NCBI GenBank assembly: GCA_001692895.1
Contig: KV748180.1
Coordinates: 4,493,805-4,557,804 of the forward strand
Reading direction: 5' to 3'
Source: Cenococcum geophilum 1.58
Lineage: Eukaryota > Ascomycota > Dothideomycetes > Gloniales > Gloniaceae
DNA: 64,000 nucleotides
The notes under the pieces were generated by a model that had not been told where the DNA came from, did not search any database, and saw only the letters and a list, made by a program, of their open reading frames with translations. Shown here piece after piece: positions 21,334 through 34,169 of the stretch (positions within the stretch are counted from its first letter, which is position 1; each line of letters begins with the position of its first letter). The position numbers were made by a program, and so were the translations under genes.

Positions 21334-23332
21334 TATTAGCTAAAAGGGAACTAAGTATAAATAAAATCTAGTAGCTAATAGTTAGGAAAAGGCAAGGCCT
21401 ATAAGACTAAAGGGAGCTAGTAATAGAGCCTTAGACCCTTAGAGGAATTTAAAGACAATACTTAAATTTATAAGTTAATTAGTAAGATTAATAGTTTAAA
21501 GTACTAATAGATAGTAGTAGAGTAATAAGAAACTATATTTTACTAGTAGTGGCTAAAAAAATTGGACTACCTTATAAACAGAAGGAATATTTTTACTTAT
21601 TAGTTATAATTTTAGAAGATCTAATAGCCTATAGAGGAGGTATTATTAACATTAAAACAGAACTTATTTAGATAACTATTAAAGGAAGACAAATTAAGAT
21701 ATTTTTTAATATTCTACTATTAGAACGGGATAAGGCGGTACTAAAAATACCTTATTTATAGAAATATAATTTAGGGATTAATTAGGTTATGGGTTAGGTT
21801 AATATTAGAAATACTTAATAACATAAGAGGTATATAGTAACTAAGATAGTATAGTACTAAATTAGAGTAACTTATAAAGAAACTAAGAAATGGTTAAGCT
21901 ATATACTAAAGAGATACTTTTTATTTATTTATATCCATTGTATTATACTACGTATAATACTTCGCATGCAGCCTTAGGCTATGGCGCTATAGTTCTATAT
22001 ACATAAATCCTTTCTAGGCAGCTTAATATGTACTAGTAGCTATGTCCTAGTAGTTTATAGTTTCCTAGTAAAGCACTAAGATACTACAACTACTAGGGAA
22101 TGAGAAAATGGTAAGAAAAACTATAAGAAATCCTAACCCCTGTCCCTGTCCTTTTGCAATTTATTTCTGTTCTTTTGCTCTCTAATATCTTTTTAAAAGT
22201 CTAGTAGGAGTTGCCTCCTTCTAGAATCCTATCTGTTTTATTCTTCTATAGAATCTCCTTTATATACTAGTTTAGCAGCTTTAAGAGTCTTACAGTCTTT
22301 ACTATTAGCAAAGTATTTTTCTTTACAATTAATGCAAAGAGGGGTGGTATGCTGGCAAGGCTTGCCTGTTATTATATAGGTAGAACAGGAATAGTCTTTA
22401 GATAAATATACAGCCGCACAGTATCTGCAGGCCCTAGTAGAGCACCTGTTTCCTATATGGCCAAATTTTTAGCAGCTCGTGCACTGCGTAGTAGGAGAGA
22501 TTTCGATGTATTTTACTACCTTAGTAGCTATACCTGCAATTAATATCTCTTTTTGCTTAAGGATTTCTTATCTTTTTTCTTTGTTCTCTATAGTAAAAAC
22601 TATAGAGCCAAATCTAGTCAATAGATTATATCTTTTTTCGCTAAATAAGATCTATCTAGGTAGTCCTTGTATCTTTATAGGATTAAAGGTCTTAATTTCT
22701 TCTTTTAGAAGCTCAGAGCCTCCTTCTCCTAGAAAAGGTAGGGTAGGAACCCCATGGGCTATAACTTAAACCCATAGTTCTAGTTTTTGTTCTCTTTAAA
22801 AGGTAAAGCAGTTATACCAGATCTCCTTATATTTAACTAGGAGATCTGCATTATACTCCTCTGTAATAGTAAGGAAAATATTTTATTTTCCTCTAGTTCT
22901 AGCTATAGACGCTAGTACTGGTTTTTTTACTTGCAGTTTTAATGCAAATAGTTAATTGACTTTGTTTCGTATAGAGAAGATATCTAAAAGTTGGTCCTTT
23001 TCGTCTATAATTAGAATTAGCTTCCTTTTTTATAACTGCTTTTTCTTACTTCTAGTAGAAGTAGGAAGACTCCTACTAGAAGGAGGTGGTAATGAGGAGG
23101 GTAGAGAGGACGAGGAAGGAAGGTTCTTCTTTAGTCTTTTTGCGTAAGTTTTTTTAGTAGGGGCTACCTCCTTACGGAGAGCCCTTACTTCTTCTACTAG
23201 CCCTTTTAGGACATCTTTTTCCTTTTCTTTTCCTTTTATAAAGGGATTTTCTCCTACTAGGATACTCCTTATATAGTCCTCTAGCTATTTAACTTTTTTT
23301 TTTTCTTCTTCTTCTAGCCCTTTATATGCCTA

Positions 23333-23620
23333 CATCAGCATTTTGTTGGGGTGCCAAGATCCTGGAGGCCTCCTGACAGGATTTTGATTTTCCTGATCGT
23401 CCTGATCGTCCTGACAGGCTCCTGGAGGCTCCTGGCAGGATTTTAATTTTCCTGATCGTCCTGACAGGCTCCTGACAGGACCCTACCATCCTGATGCGTT
23501 CCTGATGCGTTCCTGACAAGACCCTATTATCCTAATGCGTTCCTAACAGGACTCTATTATCCTAATGCGTTCCTAACAGGACTATTATCCTGATGCGTTC
23601 CTGACAGGAACTCCCCCCCT
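23333..23620. repeat. CCTGATGCGTTCCTGACAGG-type repeats
   Basis: Imperfect tandem units built from CCTGATCGTCCTGACAGG and CCTGATGCGTTCCTGACAGG; mirrored by CCTGTCAGGAGC motifs at 25130-25235, giving long imperfect inverted subterminal repeats. Confidence 0.6.
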
Positions 23621-23632
23621 AAGCGACGCCCC

Positions 23633-23862
23633 CCACGAAGCTCTGCACGAAGCTCTGCACGAAGCTCTGCACGAAGCTTTGCACGAAGCTCTGCACGAAG
23701 CTCTGCACGAAGCTCTGCACGAAGCTCTACACGAAGCTCTACACGAAGCTCTACACAAAGCTCTACACGAGGCTCTACGCATAGAGGCTCTGCATGAGGC
23801 TCTGCGCGAAGCTCTGCGTACGGAGGCTCTACACGAAGCTCTGCACAAAGGTCTACACGAAG
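23633..23862. repeat. 12-bp minisatellite CACGAAGCTCTG
   Basis: About nineteen units of CACGAAGCTCTG with point variants. Because the unit is a multiple of three it creates long open frames (HEAL repeats on plus, Arg/Ala/Cys repeats on minus); I regard these as artefacts. Confidence 0.85.
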
Positions 23863-24000
23863 CGACACATATTACTATCGGGTCCCCGCTATATTCCCGA
23901 TAGCGTCTACACGTGCCTCTGCCAAGTATGTCCCCTATGTAGCTACCTTATTTTTTTACCCTTCCTTCCTTACATCCTCCCTACCTAGGGAGGTACCAGA

Positions 24001-24150
24001 ACGGGAGCTAGCAGAGGACCGTCGCCAGAACCAGACGACCGTCGCCAGAACCAGACGACCGTCGCCAGAACTAGACGACCGTCGCCAGAACCAGACGACC
24101 GTCGTAGAACTAGACGACCGTTACCAGGACCAGACGACCGTTCGAACAAC
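24001..24150. repeat. 16- to 17-bp tandem repeat CCAGACGACCGTCGCCAGAA
   Basis: About seven units around GACGACCGTCGCCAGAAC; each contains the self-complementary GACGACCGTC core. Confidence 0.75.
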
Positions 24151-24279
24151 TAGCCAGCGAACACTACGAACGATTCAATTAATCGATCGATCGAATTGAA
24201 CCAGAGCTTCGATATTGGCCCGTCACCGAATCGAATTAAGGCCTCCTAGGGAGGCACCCCAGACAACCACCGTTCGAAT

Positions 24280-24915
24280 GTACAGCTAGAGCCTTCGACC
24301 AGGCCGACCCCCCCCGAATTAAATCTGATACTAATACATAGGCAGGTAGGCAGGCAGGCAGACAGACAGACAGACAGGAAGGCAGGTAGGCAGGCCCTAG
24401 GCCTAGTTAGGAAATCAGTACACGGCCAGCGGATTATCGGGAATACCGCTAATCGACGATTTGGAGCCTCTGCGAAGGCTTCCCCCTCAATTAATCGCTC
24501 GATACTTGAGCGATTGTCCCCCTAGAACGACGCAGAGCTCCTATGACAGACATAGGTAGTAGGCAGGAAGGGCAGCCAGCGAACGGCCGTAGAGAACGAT
24601 TCGAATCGAGTAGAGCCCTCAATCAGGCCGACCCCTCCCCGAATTAAATTAGACACTAACATAGGCAGGCAGGTAGGCAAGCAGGTAGGTAAGCAGGCAG
24701 GTAAGCAGGTAGGTAAGCAGGCAGGCAGGCAGGTAGGCCCTAGGCCTAGTTAGGAAATTAGTACACGGCCGGGGGATTATCGAGAACACCGCCAATCGAC
24801 GATTTGGAGCCTCTGCGAAGGCTTCCCCCTCGATCGATCGCTTAATAATCGTCCCCCTAGAACGACGCAGGGCTCCTATAACAGACAGATACAGGCAGTA
24901 GGCAGGAAGGATCAA
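24280..24915. repeat. Tandem pair of about 300-bp units with GGCA/GACA tracts
   Basis: Blocks such as CTAGGCCTAGTTAGGAAAT, GATTTGGAGCCTCTGCGAAG and CCCCCTAGAACGACGCAG occur in the same order twice (about 24290-24600 and 24605-24910), each preceded by a variable (GGCAGGTA/GACA)n microsatellite. Confidence 0.8.
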
Positions 24916-26552
24916 TTTGGATTATGCATCCTGTATATAGCATAGGGCTTAAAATTAAACTAATTTTCATATTTATTGGCTGGCTGTGAATACTAGAGCA
25001 TTAATATACCTTATTTTTAAATTTCCTAATTATTATCCTAATTGTCCTAATTGTACTAATAGTCCTGATGGTCCTGGAGATCCTGGAGGTCCTAGAGGTC
25101 CGTGTGGTCCGTGTGGTCCGTATAGTCCGTGTAGTCCGGGAGCGCTCCTGACAGGATACTGAGTGTAAGTGTCTCCTGGAGCTCCTGATAGTCCTGTCAG
25201 GAGCTATCAGGAGCTGTCAGTACTATCAGGAGGCATGAACATTTTGCTGATATAGGTTAGGCTTTCTAGAGCTTTTTATAGGTATTATTCTAGAGAAAGG
25301 GGAGGAAAAGGTATAGGTGTACTAGGTATGCCATCCGTAGTAGTTATTAGTTTCTTTTTTACAGGTTTTTAGTTTTCTTTTTTAGGAGAAGTTTAAGGAT
25401 ATTCTTTTTTCTCTCCCTTCTTAGGCAAGCTGGGAGGAGAAAGAAAAGAAGATGAAAATAGAAATCTATTATTATTTCTTTCTATAGGGGTTTCGCCTAT
25501 AGACTTATTGTCGTTACTTGTCTCTATAGAAGGTTTCTTTTTAGGCCTAATAGGCCTTGGCATCTTATAGGGGGAGTTTTCTAGTTTTTACTATCCTTAT
25601 ACCCTTTTTCCTTACTAATCCTACTAGAGGATTTCTGGGGAGATTAGGTTTAAAGGTAGTAGTAATACTAGACCCCTGGTATTGGTAGTAGTAGTAGTAG
25701 TAGTTTTAGTGTTCCTGTCTATGCCTCACTTACAAGCTAGGACCACCCCTAAGAAGAATTTTCTGTTAGGGGAAAGGGGGTAAAACGACAAATAAATCCA
25801 CCTCTAGCTCGCTAGGCAGTAGGAATTAGGTCTTGAAAGTTAGAAAATCGATTGTTTTTGATGGTAAGATGGGTATGCGTAAGTTTTGGAGTGTGGCGCT
25901 ACCTTTTGGTAAGGTTGTATATGTGGTAAAGGTCAAGAATCTAAAGAGATACTATAAGTATAGTAAAAAGCTATAGAGCGTAGAAGGTAAAAAGCTATTA
26001 GAGTATATAGTATAGGACTATAAAATAGAGTTAGAACTAGAAATAAGTCTAAAATTCTTTCTAATCTATAAGCTAACTAAAAAGGAGTTAAAAGCACTTA
26101 AAAAGTTTATCTAAATAAACCTATAAAAACGAATATATTAGACTATTATAGTTATTAGTAAGTCATCTAGTACTATTTATACTAAAAATAATAATAGGAA
26201 ACTTAAATAGCATAACTTAGAAGGATAAATATTCTTTACCCTTAATTAGCGAGATCTAAAATAAAATAGGTAATATATAAATCTTTATAAAGATAGATCT
26301 AAGATAGGCATACTACTAAATTAGGATTAAGGAGGGTAATAAATAAAAGGCAGCTTTTAAGTTAAAGGAAGAACTATATAAACGCACTAGTAATATTTTA
26401 GAAATAAATTAATAATTGTTAGGTAAAACCTAAGTAGATAATTATATAGCCGTAAGGTATAGGCGACCCTAGGGCAACCTAAGGGTGACTTACCTATAAG
26501 GCACGTACTCTATATATACCTAGGGAAAACACTTTCTACCTTGTATACTATT

Positions 26553-26977
26553 TATAACGGAATCTTGTAGTAGGTACTACGGTGGATTCGTTATTGGGCT
26601 AGATATATAGGAAATACAAAGACAGTAGTTAATAACGTAATAATAACTAGTGGAGTGGTTGCCTAACAGATTAACTCTAATTATATTCTAAGAATTACTA
26701 TAAGGAAGGAACTATCTAGGTAGGGACTAAGGGTCCTTAAATACATAACCGTACTCCTAAGAAAGTCGTTGCTCTATCTACTCTGTCTACTCTATTCGCT
26801 CTATTATAGATCTTATAGATTATACAGATTACACAGATTATATTACGTAACTCTACTTACTATTCCTCGTTATATGGTTCTACGGGTTCTATCCTAAACC
26901 GTGCTTATATTAACTAACTAGCTTCTTCTAACTTCTCTCTAAGTAGTTATAACATTATACTTAAAGCGTTCGTAACA
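26553..26977 (-). repeat. Gypsy-C 3' LTR, 425 bp
   Basis: On plus: TATAACGGAATCTTG...GCGTTCGTAACA. Contains repeated CTCTGTCTACTCT-like units near 26770-26800. Partner at 34170-34594. Confidence 0.88.
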
Positions 26978-27739
26978 CCATTTCCCTCCTTTCTATCTTT
27001 GTCCTTGAAGATTCTAAATATCTCTAAGTTGTTTACTAGAGGTATAATATCCGTTTAATTAATTTGGTTAATATTATTACTTATTATACCTAAAGCATCT
27101 TCTTCCTCTTTAACTCTTTGTTATATGCGTACAGTTTCGTCTATACTGTCGCTTAGTAAGATAATGCTGTCTCTATATTCTTGTTGTGCGAAAGAGGGGT
27201 TGGTTTATATTGCGTTAGCAAGTCCTTTATCTCGGCAACCGTCCTTTTATTTAGAGTGCACTAAAGCAAATATTTAATCGCTCTGCGACGTTTGTTTTAT
27301 TTCTAACGCTAAGTATATGCGTCCTATTACTCTTAATAGTTATTAAGTTCCCTAAGTAATTTATTATAGGGTCTTATATTTAATCTGCTACTATAAAGCT
27401 TAATAATAAACTATCCGTTGCTCTGGCGGAGCTTCGTCGTTCTTATAACGCTAAAAAGGAGGCTGCTAATGCTTAATAACGCGCCCTTGATTCTCGTCTT
27501 GCTGTGTCCGCTTAGTTAATCCGTCTTAAGAAGGTGCGTAAAAAGGTTTATTTTAAGGAGTGGAAACTTATAGAATAAGGTCTGCAGGAACTTAGTAATA
27601 AAAGAACTAACTCTTTTCCTATAGTAAAGAAAACAACTCTAAGTAGTTTAGCAGTCGCTCTTCCTAGGTCCCCCTTAGGTGGCTTATTCTTTAGCAATCC
27701 CTCTTTATTAATGTTGCCTAACCTCTTCTCTTCTGATAC

Positions 27740-30700
27740 TCCTGTATCTTTTCTATAGTATTCTTTAAATTTTCTAGTGGTTCCTAGGTAGTCTTATTAT
27801 AGCCTATCTACTTTACCTTATACTATATTTTATCGTTAATGTCCTTATAACTAACGATCTTTAAAACTTGCTATTTATCTTCTTTTTATCCTCTATACGT
27901 ATCTACCTCGTAAACTGGTGGCTTAATATTCCCGTATGCTGGCTCTAGCATTACGATGTACTATATAGGGTAGATCTTTATTTTGGCTAGTAGGTTTAGC
28001 TTAAATATAACTAATGAAATTCTTTACGTAATTTTAAAAGGTCCTAGTCTAACGTGGTTTAACTTTTTGCTTAGTTGTCGACTCTTAAAATTTTTGTATA
28101 GTAGCTACACTTTATCTCCCTCCTTAAGATCTGGTCCCTCAGATCTCTTAGCATTATAGTACTTTTTCATTCTTTGCTATACCACCTTAGCTGTTTCCGT
28201 AAGGTCTGCATAAAGATTTATTAAATTCTCTATTCTCTGCTTAGCTTTACTACTTATCTTCTTTACTTGTTGTGGCGATAATAATATTCTTAGCTTATAT
28301 CCGTAGTTCGCCTTAAATAGTGATATACCTATTCCTTCTTATAGTGTTGCATTGTATGCAAACTATATAACTAGTAATAGCGATACCTAATTATTTTATG
28401 CATAATTAATATAATGCCTTAGATACTACTCTAGTGTCTAATTTAGTCTTTCTGTTTAACCGTTTGTCTATAGGTAATATGCGGTAGAAGTTACTACTTA
28501 AACCCTTTGCTTTGCTAAGAACATTTCCTAGAATGCTGCTACGAATCTTAGATCTCTATCCGATATAATTTTACTTAGTGCTCTATATCTTACGAACACT
28601 TCTTTAATATAGATTCTAGTGATATCTTCCGCTGAGATTTCCTCTATGCATGCTATAAAGTATCCCCACTTCGTAAGCTTATCTACTATTACTAAGATCG
28701 CGTTATAATCTTATCTGGTAATAGGATCTCTTAATTTTAGCAACTTAATAATAAAGTCCTATAATACGACTTTCTATAGTCTCTCTGGTATTTTAATAGG
28801 TTATAGCCCTCCATATAGCTTATACCTCGTTAGTTTATTTCTCTAGCAATTTAAATATTTTCTTATAACTTGTCTTGCTAATCCTTAGATTCCGTCAATA
28901 ATATACTCCTCTTAAAGTCTTAATACTAAGCCTATAGCTCTATTATATCCTTAAGTTAGTCCTTTGTGAAACGACTTAATAAACTCCTTTATAATAGATC
29001 TTGGCACGTACGTTGCTTCTTAATTTTTGTACTACTCTGTGTCCGGATCCTCTACTTATACCTCTTAGATCTTTTATATCTAATTACTTTCTAGTAATTT
29101 GTGGATCTTTTCTTCTTATGTTGCTGTAACTTTCGGATAATTATACCTAATTAATCTGTCTATATCCTTTTATAATAAAGCCCCTAATAGCTTTCTGTTA
29201 TTCTGTAGTTTAGCCTTTCTACTTAAAGCATCTGCTTGTGCATTCTCTATACCCTTGGTATGCTAAATCTTAAAATAGTATTCTGTAAGCATTTCTACCC
29301 ATCTAACCTATCTTTAGTTGAGTTCCTTCGTTGTTAGAAATCCTATTAGGTTTTTATGGTCCGTTTTAACTATAAATGGTTTCTCTATGCCTTATAAGAA
29401 TACTCTCTATTTCTTTAGTGCTGCAACTATACCTAATAACTCCTTGTTATAGATGTTATAGTTTAGTTCTAGTAGTGTTATTTTTTAACTGTAATATGCC
29501 ACTGGGTGCTATCTGTTTAGATGCTTTTGTATAAAATATACTCCTAGTGCAAAGTCTAATGCGTTTATTTCTATAACCGTTTCTAGTCTTAGTTAATAGA
29601 TCTTAAGAACTGGTTCCTAGGTAAATAACCTCTTAACTTCTTTAAATAGTTCTTGTTATTCCTTTCCCTATATCTATAGTTCTTCTTTCTTTATTAACCG
29701 CGTAAATGGCTTAATGTCTTTAGACCATTGCGCTATAAACCTTCTGCAGTAATTGTAAAACCCTAGGAACAATCTTAACTGTATAACGTTCTCTAGTTCC
29801 TGCCAATTTACTATAGCCTCAATCTTCTTTGGATCTATACTAAGTTGGCCTAGTTTAATAATAAATCTAATAAAATTGGTTTTCCTGGTGAAGAACTTGT
29901 ATTTCTTAATTGCTACTAGCATCTATTCTTCTTGTAGTCTCTCTAAGACCTATTTAATATATTTTCTGTGTTCTTCCTTAGTTATTAAGTAGATAATAAT
30001 ATCGTTAAGGTATGCTATGATAAATTTATCTAAGTGTTCTCTTAATATATTATTAATTCGCTTCTAAAACGTTACTAGTACGTTTGTAAGCCTAAATTGT
30101 ATAACTAATAGTTTATATAGTCCTTCCTTTAACCTAAAGGCTGCCTTCTATTTATTGCCCTCCTTAATCCTAATTTGATGGTACGCCTATTTTAGATCTA
30201 TCTTTATAAAGATTTGCGCATTGCCAATCCTATCTTAGATTTCGCTAATTAAGGGTAAAGGATACCTATCCTTCCTAGTGATGCTGTTTAACTATCTATA
30301 GTTAATACACAGCCTTAGTTTNCTATTNTTCTTTNGTANGAATAGTACTGGATAACCCGCTAATAACTGCGATAGTCTAATATATCCCTTTTATAAGTTC
30401 TCCTAGATAAACTCTTTAAGTGCTCTACCTTTCTCTTTAGTGAGCTTATAGATTAGAAAGAACCTTAGACTTGTTCCCGGTTCTATTTCTATCTTATAAT
30501 CCTATGCTATATACTCTAATAGCTTTTCACTTTCTAGTGACCATAGTTTTTTGCCGTACTTATGGTATCTCTTTAGTATATAACTTAATCCCTATTTAGT
30601 CTCTTTATATATCGCTCTAACTTAGTACTATACCTACTTAGTTAATTATTATATCTTACGGCGTTAAGTATCTCTAATATTAACCTGACCTATAATCTAA

Positions 30701-31000
30701 TTAATCTTTGGATTATATTTCTGTAACTAAGGCATTCCTAACACTGCCTTATTATTCCCTAATAGTAATATATTAAAAGACATCTTAACTAGTCTTCCTT
30801 TAATGGTTAGCTGAATAGGTCCTGTTTCTAGATTAATAATGCCTCCTCTATAGGCTATTGGATCTCCTAAAATCGTTACTAATAGGTAAGAATATTCCTT
30901 CTGTTTGTATAGTAACCCCATTCTTTTAACTGCTGTTAGCGAGATATGGTTCCTTATTGCTTTACTATCTATTAATACCTCGAACTGTTAATCTTGCCAC
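27740..31000 (-). pseudogene. Gypsy-C pol: protease, RT, RNase H, integrase, chromodomain
   Basis: The protease region contains GGIINLETGPIQLTIKG and NILLLGNNKAVLGMP (30727-30921). RT ends with YKFFTRKTNFIxFII and LGQLSIDPKKIEAI (29674-29922), the usual distal RT/thumb sequence, then FIAQWSKDIKPF. Integrase is visible near 28510-28740 (VIVDKLTKWGYFI, then SDRDLRFVAAFW with the second catalytic Asp). A chromodomain-like YKVKxIGY and EPLENLKNT near 27760-27880 ends the protein, a module that targets chromoviruses to heterochromatin. Stops are scattered but fewer than in neighbouring elements. N bases at 30322-30340. Confidence 0.85.
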
Positions 31001-32499
31001 TTAATTTATAAATTTAGGTATTGTCCTTAAATTCCTTTAAGGGTTTAAGGCTCTACTACTGGTTCCCTCTAGTCCCGTAGGCCTCTACTTTTCCTAACTA
31101 TTAGCTGCTTAATCCTGTTTATACTTGGTTTAACTTAGGCCAATACTTAGTTTGCTTTTTGTCTTTAATATACTATAGACAGGTATTTTCTAAATATTCC
31201 CACTATTATTGTCCCTCTAGGCATTCTTCCGTAAGGAATCTTCCTGGTTAAAGTATTAAGTCCCCTTATTTTTAAACTTCTACTAGGTGCCAACCATGTA
31301 TATACTTAGCATTTTGATATTTTGCTTTGTCTATTATCTAATATATCCTTATTAGATACTTCCGATTTTTGTCTTTTAGTACTCTATATATATTACACGC
31401 ATTATCTACATATACTATCCACAATAGTATATAATGTGCTTAATGTCTTAGGTTAACTCTTGGCTTATCTTTATCCTTAAGTTTAAACCTTTCCTATGTT
31501 AATCTAAGCGTCGCAACTTCGTTCATAGGTACTAAGATTTACCTCTCGCTTCTCTAGTCCTCTAATTACTCCTTTAGATCCTTTGACGTTATAATTAAGG
31601 CTCCCTTAATATAAGTTATTGCCTTCTCTATAATTGGGTAATCTTAAATAACTTTCTTATCTAACTATATGTAGAAATCTTCCCACTTATTATTACGCCT
31701 TTGCCTATACCACTTTTAGTATAGCTGCTTAAGTATATACGGCTTGTCCGTAAGGAAATATCTCTTTATTACTGCGTTATAATAGCCTTTAGTATATCGT
31801 TCCTTAAACCTAGTAGAAATCCCTAAATCCTCTTCTTATTCTAGTTCAGTAAGCCACTTAGCTCTTAGTGTGCCTACTTTTAGCCTATTAGTAATTCTTT
31901 ATACTAGCGCTCTGTCCCTTATACGTCCTAATATATTAGATCTTTTATCTAGTTTCTGTTCTTGCTATAAGGTAATTCTTACTTTAAATTCCTCTATAGT
32001 TTCTTTTCTTTCGCGTCTTACAAGTGGATCCTTAAAGTTTTTATGCTTCTTAATCTTAGTATTAACTTTTTAATCTTTAGGCTAAACACTGCGTTTCTCT
32101 AGTAAGTCCTCTAGGTTTATATGTCTGTCTTCTAGTCTAACTGCTATTTATATTGCAGATTCTCTAATCTATAAAGAAGCTCCTTACCTCTTACCTATAG
32201 GTGTCCTCATTCGTACTCCAAATTCTTAGTCCCTTAGATTCTTTAATCCTGAGCTTACTTCTAACTTAAGCTTGGCTCCCGCCTTAGTCTAACTAGGCGT
32301 CCGTGGTGTTCTTATCTCATCTTAAGAGTCTTAAATCTTACTTATCTCATTTTAAGAATCTTATACCGTAGGAAACTCTTATCCCGAGCTTATTTATATG
32401 TTTTTAAACTAAGCTACTGCCCTACTCTATCGGTTTTCGTTTGTTTTAGGTCCTTAGGTATACCTTATCTTATCTTAAGAATCTTAGTTATCTCTTATC

Positions 32500-34060
32500 T
32501 TGTCTTAAGAATCTTAAGCCTATGGCCTTTTGCCTTTATTAAGTAGTAAGCTAGCACTAGCAGTTGTCTGCTTGCTTAATCGTCTTTAGATATTACTCCT
32601 TCCGTCTTATAAAGTAATAGATACCGTATCCAATAGTGTTATAATACCCGTTACTAAACCTTACTNTNTNGCGGTCTTAGTCTCTACTTCTATTGCGTTA
32701 TTAAGGTTTAGATACCCCTAGTTAGTTCCTTTACTATCCTTATCGCTATTAATTAATAAGTACTCTAACTCTATTGTCATTGTTACTAATTTTTGTCTAC
32801 ACGTTGCTGTAATATCTTAATCTAGCTTATAAAGTTGATCTTGTTCTTTATCTAACTCTTAAGTCCCTTTAAGTCCTCTTAACTCTAGTTCTTATAGCCA
32901 ATAGCTTGCGCCATACTTAGCGTCTTTATAAATTTGGCATGCGTTGTTATAATAAAACGCGAAACTTCTAATTAAACACTCTTTTGTTCCTTACAGTATA
33001 CTGTCGTTCCTCTATACATATATATCTCCTACTATTAGTCTGGTTCCCTTTATTGTATAGTAACTTTAATTATCTTAGCAATCCCTTATAAAATAACCTT
33101 GTTTCCCGCAATTTATATAAGCTCCATCTTTAAACTACTAACTTTGTTATAGAGTCCGCCTAAACGTCTTCTGCTAACAAGATCCCTAGTTTAGCCTATA
33201 CTTCTTAGTCCTATAATTACTAGATTTTTAACCTCTAGGTTTCTATAGTTTCTTACTCCCTCTCTTATAGGCTTCTTTAGTACCGCTTAGGTCTATTAGC
33301 TTTACGCTATACTATAGTTTCTAACTTAGCTTTTGTTATTACGTACTCTGCGCCTTATATAACTGTAAAACTCTATCCTAACCTCTCTTAGTCTATTCCC
33401 TTTAGAAGATCCTATTGTTGATCTTAATCGCTTAATCTATTAATTCCCTTAGGGTGTCCGCATCTTCTATTAGAATAATTACGTCCTAGACTTTAGCCTT
33501 AAGTCCTTGTTTATACTGTGCCATAAGCGCCTTATTATTTTACTTAACTTATATCGCAAGTATTTAAAACTGTATCGTGTACTTAATTACTAAAGTTTGC
33601 TGTATTAGGTCCTAAAGCTTCCTCTCTACTATAGTCGTTGCTTCCAGGTCCCTAAATATCTATATTAATTGCTCCGCGAATCCTACCTAGCTAGAAAACA
33701 TAAATCGTACCTCTTAATTAGTAGTAGTTATTCCGTTAGTCTATATTTCCGTTAAGTAGGGTTTAAACTATTTAAGTACCCGACCCGTTAGGAATAGTCC
33801 TACGTAGGCTATCTAATCTATTATCGTGGCTAACTTAGCCCCTTCTTGCATGACTTTAAAATGCATCTGCATTAGAAATCCTTTAAGCTTTAATCTCTCT
33901 CCTAAGAATTGTTCGATCGATAGTAACTTAACCTTTACTGCTCCAATTCCATTGAGTCTATTTTTAAGTGTTGTATTGTTTTCTGTTAATTGATCCACTA
34001 TTTCTTATAATTGTCCTACCGTCATAGGTTATTGCGAGTCAGTGTCCGCCATACTAGTGT
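32500..34060 (-). pseudogene. Gypsy-C gag
   Basis: The minus-strand frame begins near 34050 and includes the 61-codon open stretch 33813-33998 (MDQLTENNTTLKNRLNGIGA...). Reading on gives a capsid-like sequence with VGLFLTGRVLKWFKPYL, then FSSWVGFAEQL and further helices, typical of the retrotransposon-gag capsid fold. It would form the particle that houses reverse transcription. Broken by several RIP-type stops; no clear zinc knuckle. Confidence 0.75.
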
Positions 34061-34169
34061 TACCCCCTAACCTTAAAGTAGTTGCCGCTGTCGATGGCGT
34101 TATAGTGGCTGCTTTTGGTGGTATGTTATTTGACTTTCTGTATTTAATACTATAACTAGGTAGTAATTA

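Larger units (their letters stand above)
23333..25252. mobile_element. Unclassified 1920-bp element with short TIRs, TA TSD and minisatellites
   Basis: It is flanked by TA (23331-23332 and 25253-25254). The ends read CATCAGCATTTTG and, inverted, TATCAGCAAAATG. LINE-1 copy E1 shows the empty site: GCC-TA-GGTTAGG after removal versus GCC-TG-GGTTAGG in E1. The interior contains inverted CCTGACAGG-type repeats near both ends, a 12-bp array, a 16-bp array, GGCA/GACA tracts and a tandem pair of about 300-bp units. No transposase frame is seen, and its composition is richer in GC than its surroundings. It could be a non-autonomous DNA transposon with TA target preference. Confidence 0.68.
22238..25563 (-). 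pseudogene. LINE-1 ORF1, split by the 1.9-kb TIR element
   Basis: Start at 25563 (MPRPIRPKKKPS, same basic N terminus as E1), stop at 22238-22240. The C-terminal Cys-rich part is well preserved near 22310-22490: FGHIGNRC, then CRYC and a final CINCKEKYF segment. These zinc-knuckle motifs are shared with E1 and F. RIP-type stops interrupt it. The open stretches 22479-22769 and 22956-23147 on the plus strand are shadows of this gene. Confidence 0.75.
21919..25940 (-). mobile_element. LINE-1 copy E2: ORF1-only LINE carrying a 1.9-kb TIR element
   Basis: Minus-strand LINE-1 with TSD CTAAAGAGATACT (21906-21918 and 25941-25953). The T-rich left end is the A-tail. Structure is as in copy E1: ORF1 followed at once by the 3' UTR, with no ORF2. 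An extra TCAAGAAT lies between the shared 5' end and the TSD. ORF1 is interrupted by the TIR element 23333-25252. Confidence 0.85.
21334..26416 (+). mobile_element. Gypsy-C copy 2: plus-strand protease/RT fragment split by LINE-1
   Basis: The parts 21334-21918 and 25954-26416 are one stretch of Gypsy-C pol in plus orientation, matching the reverse complement of about 30060-31110 in the complete copy. The left part covers the protease region and the right part the start of RT, ending ELINN just before Gypsy-E at 26417. About 30 bp are missing near 26375. The LINE-1 copy E2 separates the parts with a 13-bp TSD. Stops are abundant. Confidence 0.8.

Noticed and set aside
23557-23988. Overlapping long open frames on both strands (Arg/Ala-, Cys/Arg- and HEAL-rich)
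   Set aside because: They follow from a 12-bp tandem repeat whose unit is a multiple of three; every frame without a stop in one unit stays open. No start context or domain.
24649-24915. 88-codon minus frame with LTYLLTCLL repeats
   Set aside because: Translation of the GGTAAGCAGGCA microsatellite, not a transmembrane protein.
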